This document shows positions 41,921 through 46,825 of a DNA stretch of 46,825 bases, in pieces. Position numbers and translations under genes: made by a program. Source of the DNA: Oxalobacteraceae bacterium (GTDB lineage Bacteria > Pseudomonadota > Gammaproteobacteria > Burkholderiales > Burkholderiaceae_D); contig CANHZI010000010.1 in NCBI GenBank assembly GCA_947464955.1, positions 1 through 46,825 on the forward strand, read 5' to 3'. The notes under the pieces are model-generated. The model saw only the letters and a list, made by a program, of their open reading frames with translations. It was not told where the DNA came from and did no database searches. Numbering within the stretch: position 1 is the stretch's first letter; the number at the start of each line of letters is the position of its first letter.

Positions 41921-42949
41921 GTGAATGCATACAAAACAGTACTGGTTACGGGAGGTGCCGGCTACATCAGCTCTCATGCCACCCTGGCGCTGTTGCAGGC
42001 GGGCTTTGACTTGGTGGTGCTGGACAACCTGTGCAACGCATCCGCTGAGTCGCTGCGGCGCGTGGCTCAGTTGTCTGGGCGGGCCCCTGTGTTTGTGCAA
42101 GGCGACATTCGCGACCGTGCCCTGCTGGACCATCTGCTGGCCCAGCACTGGGTGCAGGCCGTGCTGCATTTTGCTGGTCCAAAAGCTGTGGGCGAAAGCT
42201 TGGCTCAGCCGCTGTCCTACTACAGCAACAACGTGGGCGGCACCGTTAACCTGTGCCAGGCCATGGCAGCGGCGAGTGTGTTTACGCTTTTGTTTAGTTC
42301 GTCGGCCACCGTTTACGGCGACTCGGCCACCGTTTCCATTACCGAAGACCAGCCGTTGGGCCAAATCACTAACCCCTATGGGCGCAGCAAGTTCATGGTG
42401 GAGCAGTTGCTAGGCGACATAGTCGCGTCTGACAAGCGCTGGCGTGTGGCGCTGCTTCGATACTTCAATCCGGTGGGTGCGCACGAAAGCGGCCAGATAG
42501 GCGAAGACCCCAACGGGATTCCCAACAACCTGTTGCCCTTTGTGGCCCAGGTGGCCGTTGGCCAGAGTCCCGAACTGGCGGTATTTGGTCACGATTACCC
42601 CACATTGGATGGAACCGGAGTAAGCGACTACATCCACGTTGTGGACCTAGCCGAAGGCCACTTGGCGGCGCTAAAAGCGATATATAGCTGTCCCGGAATG
42701 GAGGTCTGGAGCCTTGGCACCGGCAATGGCTACAGCGTGCTGCAGTTGGTGCGCGCCTTTGAAGCCGCCAGCGGGCGCCACGTGCCTTACCGCCTAGCCG
42801 AGCGCCGCCCCGGCGACGTGGCCACTTGCTATGCCCATCCTGGCAAAGCCGCAGCCGAACTAAACTGGATCTCAAAGCGGGACCTTCACAGCATCATGCG
42901 CGACGCCTGGCGTTGGCAGTCTCAGAACCCGGATGGTTATCGTGGATGA
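41921..42949 (+). CDS. galE: UDP-glucose/UDP-GlcNAc 4-epimerase GalE, with altered NAD motif
   Basis: A 342-residue GalE: VLVTGGAGYISSHA, VVLDNLCN, VLHFAGPKAVGESL, LLFSSSATVYGD (catalytic Ser), NPYGRSKFMVEQ (YxxxK), YFNPVGAHESG and DYIHVVDLAEGH. The glycine-rich loop, normally GAGYIGSH, reads GAGYISSH: codon 17 is AGC at 41969-41971. Everything else appears intact. It may supply UDP-galactose or UDP-GalNAc for the repeat unit. The start is GTG 41921. The 142-nt gap before it shows nothing recognisable. Confidence 0.88.
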   Translation: MNAYKTVLVTGGAGYISSHATLALLQAGFDLVVLDNLCNASAESLRRVAQLSGRAPVFVQGDIRDRALLDHLLAQHWVQAVLHFAGPKAVGESLAQPLSYYSNNVGGTVNLCQAMAAASVFTLLFSSSATVYGDSATVSITEDQPLGQITNPYGRSKFMVEQLLGDIVASDKRWRVALLRYFNPVGAHESGQIGEDPNGIPNNLLPFVAQVAVGQSPELAVFGHDYPTLDGTGVSDYIHVVDLAEGHLAALKAIYSCPGMEVWSLGTGNGYSVLQLVRAFEAASGRHVPYRLAERRPGDVATCYAHPGKAAAELNWISKRDLHSIMRDAWRWQSQNPDGYRG

Positions 42950-43005
42950 TTTAAAAAAATCAGTGATGAACACTAATTTTGATCGAGACTCGGGGGATTC
43001 ACATC

Positions 43006-45057
43006 ATGAGTGAAACCATGATCCGCACCTTGAGCCGTTTTGCAGCACCGGCTTTGGCGCTGCCACGTGCAGTCAAGCGCGGTGTTGTGCTTGCCCTGGA
43101 TGCCGCACTTTGCATTTTGTCTGTATGGCTGGCTTTTTACCTACGCAGTGGCAGTTTCACGCCTTTGTCTGGTCCAGCCATTTGGCCCGTTATGGCGTCT
43201 GTGGTGTTGGCGTTGCCGATTTTCATTACTTCAGGCCTTTACCGGGCTATCTTCCGCTACAGCGGCGTGCCAGCCATGGTGGCTGTGGGGCGAGCCATGC
43301 TGTTGTATGGCTTGGCATTTGCAGCTATTTTTACTTTATGGGGTGTGGATGATGTGCCGCGCACGGTGGGCTTGATTCAACCCATGCTTTTGCTTCTCTT
43401 GGTGGGGGCTTCGCGCGCTGCGGCGCGGGTTTGGTTGGGCGGGCTGTATCGCCAGCAGCTGCGCAAGGCGTCTTTGCCTCAGACACTCATCTACGGTGCT
43501 GGCAGTGCCGGGCGGCAATTGGCCTCGGCCATGGCCACCAGCCCAGAGATTTGGGTGGTGGGCTTTCTGGACGATGACGATCGGCTGCATGGCCACTTGA
43601 TTAATGGCTTGCCGATCTACAACCCTGCCGACTTGGCCGAGGTGTTAAGCATCTACCCCATCACCAACGTGCTCCTAGCCCTCCCCAGTGTGTCGCGCCA
43701 GCGGCGTAACGAGATTTTGAATGCGCTCAAACCGCATAGGTTGGCGGTGCGAACCTTTCCAGGCCTGAGCGACATTGCCACCGGCAAGGTGAGCCTCAGC
43801 GATGTGCGCGAGCTGGACATTGACGACCTGTTGGGCCGCGAACCCGTCAAGCCCAACGGCCTGCTGCTCAACCTGAACACCCATGGCAAAACTGTGCTGG
43901 TTACGGGGGCGGGGGGGAGCATTGGCAGCGAGCTGTGCCGCCAGATCATCAAGACCAACCCCAAGCAGCTGCTGTTGGTGGAGATGAGTGAGTTTGCGCT
44001 TTACCAGATTCACCAGGAACTGCAAGTGGCTCTGGCGGGCGAACGTCTGAGCGTGAACGAGTCGGTGGAGGGCGCTGCCCCTTATGCGCCTGTGGTGGGT
44101 GACGGGCCAGACATCGAAATCGTTCCCTTGTTGGCATCGGTGTGCGATGAAGTGCGCATGCACGAGATCATGGACACCTGGAAGCCGCACACGTTTTACC
44201 ACGCGGCCGCCTACAAGCATGTGCCCCTGGTAGAGCACAACCCAGCCGAAGGTGTTCGTAACAATGTGTGGGGCACCCGGGTGTGTGCCGAGGCCGCCAT
44301 GCGCAGCAGCGTGCGCAACTTTGTGCTGGTGAGCACCGACAAAGCCGTGCGCCCCGCCAACATCATGGGTGCAACCAAACGGCTTGCAGAGATGGTGTTG
44401 CAAGCCCTGGCCGAGGTGAATGCGGCAGTGGCTGCCCAAGGGGGCAGGGCGCCCACTGCCAGAACGACATTCAGTATTGTGCGCTTTGGCAACGTGTTGG
44501 GCTCCAGTGGATCGGTTGTGCCCTTGTTCCGCGAGCAGATCAAAAACGGCGGCCCGATTACCCTGACGCATACCGACATCACCCGCTACTTCATGACCAT
44601 CCCCGAGGCGGCGCAGCTGGTGATACAGGCCGGTGCCATGGGGCAGGGGGGCGATGTGTTTGTTTTGGACATGGGTCAGCCCGTCAAGATCATCGACCTG
44701 GCCCGCCGCATGGTGGAGTTGTCGGGCATGACGGTGCGCGACGAGCTGAACCCCGCTGGCGACATTGAGCTCACGGTGACGGGCTTGCGCCCCGGAGAAA
44801 AGCTCTACGAAGAGCTGCTGATTGGCGACAACCCCAAGCCCACCCAGCATGCACGCATCATGAAGGCGCATGAGCAGTTCTTGAGCTGGCCGCTGCTGGA
44901 GCAAAAGCTTAATGCCCTGAGCATTGCCATGAGCGTGAACGACGTGCCGGTTATCCGGGGCCAATTGCAAGAGTTGGTGTCGGGTTATGTACCCAGCGGC
45001 GAGGTGGTCGACTGGGTGCACATGGCGCTGGAGCGTGAAGTGCTGGCCAACGAATAA
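43006..45057 (+). CDS. pglF: Membrane UDP-GlcNAc 4,6-dehydratase PglF/WbpM/CapD-type
   Basis: About 683 residues from ATG 43006 (TTG 42979 also possible). Four hydrophobic segments occur in the first 150 residues. A first Rossmann fold (LIYGAGSAGRQLA) follows. Then a catalytic SDR domain carries TGAGGSIGSELC (near 300), HAAAYKHVPLVEHNPAEGV and VSTDKAVRPANIMGATKRLA. The usual SDR Tyr is Met in IMGATK, which is the norm for PglF/WbpM/FlaA1-like long dehydratases. RFGNVLGSSGSVVPLF and LRPGEKLYEELL are typical. It makes UDP-4-keto-6-deoxy-GlcNAc for bacillosamine-type sugar synthesis. Together with pseB the locus has two 4,6-dehydratases of opposite stereochemical class. Confidence 0.9.
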   Translation: MSETMIRTLSRFAAPALALPRAVKRGVVLALDAALCILSVWLAFYLRSGSFTPLSGPAIWPVMASVVLALPIFITSGLYRAIFRYSGVPAMVAVGRAMLLYGLAFAAIFTLWGVDDVPRTVGLIQPMLLLLLVGASRAAARVWLGGLYRQQLRKASLPQTLIYGAGSAGRQLASAMATSPEIWVVGFLDDDDRLHGHLINGLPIYNPADLAEVLSIYPITNVLLALPSVSRQRRNEILNALKPHRLAVRTFPGLSDIATGKVSLSDVRELDIDDLLGREPVKPNGLLLNLNTHGKTVLVTGAGGSIGSELCRQIIKTNPKQLLLVEMSEFALYQIHQELQVALAGERLSVNESVEGAAPYAPVVGDGPDIEIVPLLASVCDEVRMHEIMDTWKPHTFYHAAAYKHVPLVEHNPAEGVRNNVWGTRVCAEAAMRSSVRNFVLVSTDKAVRPANIMGATKRLAEMVLQALAEVNAAVAAQGGRAPTARTTFSIVRFGNVLGSSGSVVPLFREQIKNGGPITLTHTDITRYFMTIPEAAQLVIQAGAMGQGGDVFVLDMGQPVKIIDLARRMVELSGMTVRDELNPAGDIELTVTGLRPGEKLYEELLIGDNPKPTQHARIMKAHEQFLSWPLLEQKLNALSIAMSVNDVPVIRGQLQELVSGYVPSGEVVDWVHMALEREVLANE

Positions 45058-45081
45058 ACTCTAGAAAAACAGGAGCCTGCT

Positions 45082-45282
45082 TTGGGAATCATCCAGTTGG
45101 CCGTTGGTGATGACATGTTGATGAGTCGCGACATTTAGCTTGAGACTTCAGCGACGGAAGAGCTGCTAGGCTGGATCGAGCGGAACCTGCTGAAGATCAA
45201 AGCTTCGGGCTATCGGGAAGTGCAATTCGAAAATGTGGCGAAGCCACTGCAAGAACGAATCAAAGCGCTGCTAAATGGCTAA
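45082..45282 (+). pseudogene. Small unrecognised frame with in-frame TAG
   Basis: TTG 45082 preceded by AGGAG begins GIIQLAVGDDMLMSRDI, then TAG (45136-45138), then continues in the same frame to TAA 45280: ELLGWIERNLLKIKASGYRE, then EVQFENVAKPLQERIKALLN. The helical, charged second half looks like real coding sequence. Family not recognised. Either a gene killed by one stop or a tail fragment. The remaining DNA to 45401 shows nothing. Confidence 0.3.
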
Positions 45283-45401
45283 AAAGCCCTGTAAACCATA
45301 AACCAGAATATCGGGGGCCATGAGTGGACCCTTTGGCATTGTGGACGTTGCTTGGTTTAAGGGTCAAGATCAGCTGGGTGAGTTGTCTGCCGCGATGGCT
45401 T

Positions 45402-45902
45402 TCAGCGGACTTTGCGCACGCTGGCGGGTGACACGGTCATTTTGACTTGTTTGCTCAAGATGTTAAGCAGCAGCATGACTCGGTCCTCGCCGTCGGCCAT
45501 TTGGTATATGGCCTCAACGCCCACAAATGGCCCCTTGGTCACAACTACCTGCTCGCCGGGCTCAAAGTGGCGCAGTACGATCTCAGACGCCTCACTTTGG
45601 GATTGCATGGCGGCAATCAGATCGTCGTCGATTTTGGCGGGAATTTGACCAAAGGTGACCAAACGGCTCACGCCCAAGGTGGAGCGGATGGGAGCCCAAC
45701 TTTGCGATTCCAGCACGGTGCCCAGGCGGATGAACAAATAGCGTGGAAACAGCTCTTCTTGAACAATTTGCAGCGCGCCTCGTCGGAGTTTTTCTGCGCG
45801 GATGAGCGGTAAGTAACACTCAAAACCCTGACGTTCCAGGTTTTCCAGAGCTACACGTTCTTGACGAATCTTGGTGTGAATCAAGTACCAGTTGCTAATC
45901 AC
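45402..45902 (-). CDS. rfaH: RfaH/NusG-like transcription antiterminator
   Basis: A 166-residue NusG-superfamily protein. The N-terminal NGN domain has WYLIHTKIRQERVALENLER, FECYLPLIRAEKL, EELFPRYLFIRL and TLGVSRLVTFGQIPA. A linker is followed by a KOW-like C-terminal domain: FEPGEQVVVTKGPFVGVEAI and VMLLLNILSKQVKMTV. Length and QEELFPRYLF agree with RfaH, which promotes full transcription of long surface-polysaccharide operons. It is convergent with the polysaccharide genes. The start is GTG 45902 with GGGGA upstream; TATAAT on the - strand (45935-45930) is a possible -10. Confidence 0.85.
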   Translation of the reverse strand: MISNWYLIHTKIRQERVALENLERQGFECYLPLIRAEKLRRGALQIVQEELFPRYLFIRLGTVLESQSWAPIRSTLGVSRLVTFGQIPAKIDDDLIAAMQSQSEASEIVLRHFEPGEQVVVTKGPFVGVEAIYQMADGEDRVMLLLNILSKQVKMTVSPASVRKVR

Positions 45903-45929
45903 AATCCCCAGTTATTGTAAATTTGATTA

Positions 45930-45935
45930 ATTATA
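45930..45935 (-). promoter_or_regulatory. Possible -10 box for rfaH
   Basis: A perfect TATAAT on the - strand lies 28 bp upstream of the rfaH GTG. No good -35 at 16-18 bp was found, so this is tentative. The rest of the 45903-46165 gap holds only the terminator. Confidence 0.3.
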
Positions 45936-46092
45936 GCCACCAGTTTGACCAGCAGCTGACATGGGCTGTCAACTTGCAGCAATCCAGAACAGGCTGTGGG
46001 CTTGGCAATCCATCAAGCAATCAAGCCAACTCCACCGCCGCCTTGAGCAAATTGTTGCTACTGGTTGGGAGCAGGTCACACCTTAGGCCAGT

Positions 46093-46128
46093 AAAAAGGT
46101 CAAACACCTCGCAGTGTTTGACCTTTTT
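46093..46128. terminator. Bidirectional intrinsic terminator downstream of metK
   Basis: A perfect 15-bp inverted repeat (AAAAAGGTCAAACAC / GTGTTTGACCTTTTT) with a 6-nt loop CTCGCA. A-tract on one side and T-tract on the other make it work in both directions. It lies 38 nt beyond the metK stop (- strand). Confidence 0.88.
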
Positions 46129-46165
46129 GTGGCGCATCACTCAGGATGCGCCAAAGCTTTGAAGA

Positions 46166-46825
46166 TTACTTCAAGCCAGCCGCCGCACGCAGTGTGGCGG
46201 CCTGGTTTGTGCGTTCCCATGTGAAGTTAGGTTCATCACGGCCAAAGTGGCCATAAGTCGCTGTCTTGCTGTAGATGGGGCGCAACAGGTCAAGCATTTG
46301 AATGATGCCCTTTGGACGCAGGTCAAAGTGCTCATGCACCAAGGCTGCAATCTTGTCGTCAGAGATCACACCAGTGCCTTCGGTGTTGATGGTGATGTTC
46401 ATGGGACGGGCCACACCAATGGCGTAAGCCACTTGAATTTGGCACTTGGTAGCCAAACCAGCCGCCACAATGTTCTTGGCCACATAACGAGCTGCATAAG
46501 CTGCAGAGCGGTCAACTTTCGATGGGTCTTTGCCTGAGAAGGCACCGCCGCCGTGAGGGCAAGCACCGCCATAAGTGTCCACAATGATCTTGCGACCTGT
46601 TAAGCCGCAATCGCCCTGAGGACCACCAATCACAAAGCGGCCTGTGGGGTTGATCAGGTACTTGGTGTCTTGCAGCCACTCTTTGGGCAACACGGGCTTG
46701 ATGATCTCTTCAATGATGGCTTCATTGAAGCTGGCCTTCATCTTGGTAGACGATTCGCTTTGATCGGGGCTGTGCTGAGTCGACAACACCACGGTGTCAA
46801 TGCTGTGGGGCTTGCCATCGACATA
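46166..46825 (-). CDS. metK: S-adenosylmethionine synthetase MetK, C-terminal part
   Basis: The - strand frame is open to the right edge, so the N-terminal part is outside; 219 residues are visible. It has [58 protein letters not shown] and [20 protein letters not shown], the invariant MetK signature, and ends [20 protein letters not shown]. It makes SAM from methionine and ATP. It is a housekeeping gene marking the right border of the polysaccharide locus. Confidence 0.97.
   Translation of the reverse strand, partial: YVDGKPHSIDTVVLSTQHSPDQSESSTKMKASFNEAIIEEIIKPVLPKEWLQDTKYLINPTGRFVIGGPQGDCGLTGRKIIVDTYGGACPHGGGAFSGKDPSKVDRSAAYAARYVAKNIVAAGLATKCQIQVAYAIGVARPMNITINTEGTGVISDDKIAALVHEHFDLRPKGIIQMLDLLRPIYSKTATYGHFGRDEPNFTWERTNQAATLRAAAGLK

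Noticed and set aside
43675-45021. 448-codon open frame on the - strand
   Set aside because: It lies fully inside pglF, which has clear family motifs; the composition (His/Gln-rich, no domain) is that of an antisense shadow in GC-rich DNA.
1-46825. CRISPR array, tRNA or rRNA
   Set aside because: No regularly spaced direct repeats, cloverleaf-like or rRNA-like sequence was noticed.

Overview
The window is a surface-polysaccharide / O-antigen-type biosynthesis locus of a betaproteobacterium, probably order Burkholderiales (Comamonadaceae-like). This rests on the partial metK at the right edge, the short EPS-associated MarR-type regulator, and the overall gene style; it is inference, not a database match. 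Nearly all genes lie on the + strand in long, tightly overlapping runs. An RfaH-type antiterminator and metK lie on the - strand at the right end.

Layout. (1) 1-1699: end of a Wza-type export protein and a Wzz-type chain-length regulator. (2) 1700-2910: decayed DNA with an IS256-family transposase tail and a phage-integrase fragment. (3) 2911-3599: EPS-associated MarR-like regulator, then a candidate promoter overlapped by a nested dyad. (4) 3600-18297: PglK-like ABC flippase and a pseudaminic-acid-type pathway (PseB, PseC, PseG, formyltransferase, PseI, GNAT). It is interleaved with an RmlD-like reductase, an aldo/keto reductase and a GC-richer block of a divergent NeuB-family synthase, an SpsF-like cytidylyltransferase and a class III aminotransferase. 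A PFTS-motif protein and a hexapeptide acyltransferase follow. (5) 18317-20895: methyltransferase and two adjacent proteins of unknown function. (6) 20879-26266: KdsA-like synthase, orphan CBS pair, putative sugar O-methyltransferase, HpcH/HpaI aldolase, two SDRs and a KdsB-like cytidylyltransferase. This looks like a complete route to a CMP-activated 3-deoxy-ulosonic acid that is not ordinary Kdo. (7) 26318-34774: AT-rich glycosyltransferases and a Wzy-like polymerase, interrupted by an IS2-like element nested in an IS30-family remnant. (8) 35194-45057: PglC-like initiating transferase, a KAS III / ACP / KAS III / SDR / PglD-like / Rieske oxygenase / PglE-like module, GalE and PglF. (9) 45058-46825: gene debris, rfaH (-), a strong bidirectional terminator, partial metK (-).

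How the genes may work together (inference). PglF, PglE-like and PglD-like enzymes would make a UDP-bacillosamine-type sugar whose N-acyl group is built in place on the dedicated ACP by the KAS III pair and SDR, possibly with oxidation by the Rieske protein. PglC would load the sugar onto undecaprenyl phosphate, the glycosyltransferases would extend it with pseudaminic-type and other ulosonic acids, and PglK-like/Wzy-like/Wzz/Wza proteins would flip, polymerise and export. The most novel-looking parts are the KdsA/HpaI/KdsB-like module (20879-26266) and the KAS III-ACP-Rieske module (35805-41778). Base composition changes sharply at gene boundaries, indicating assembly from several donors.
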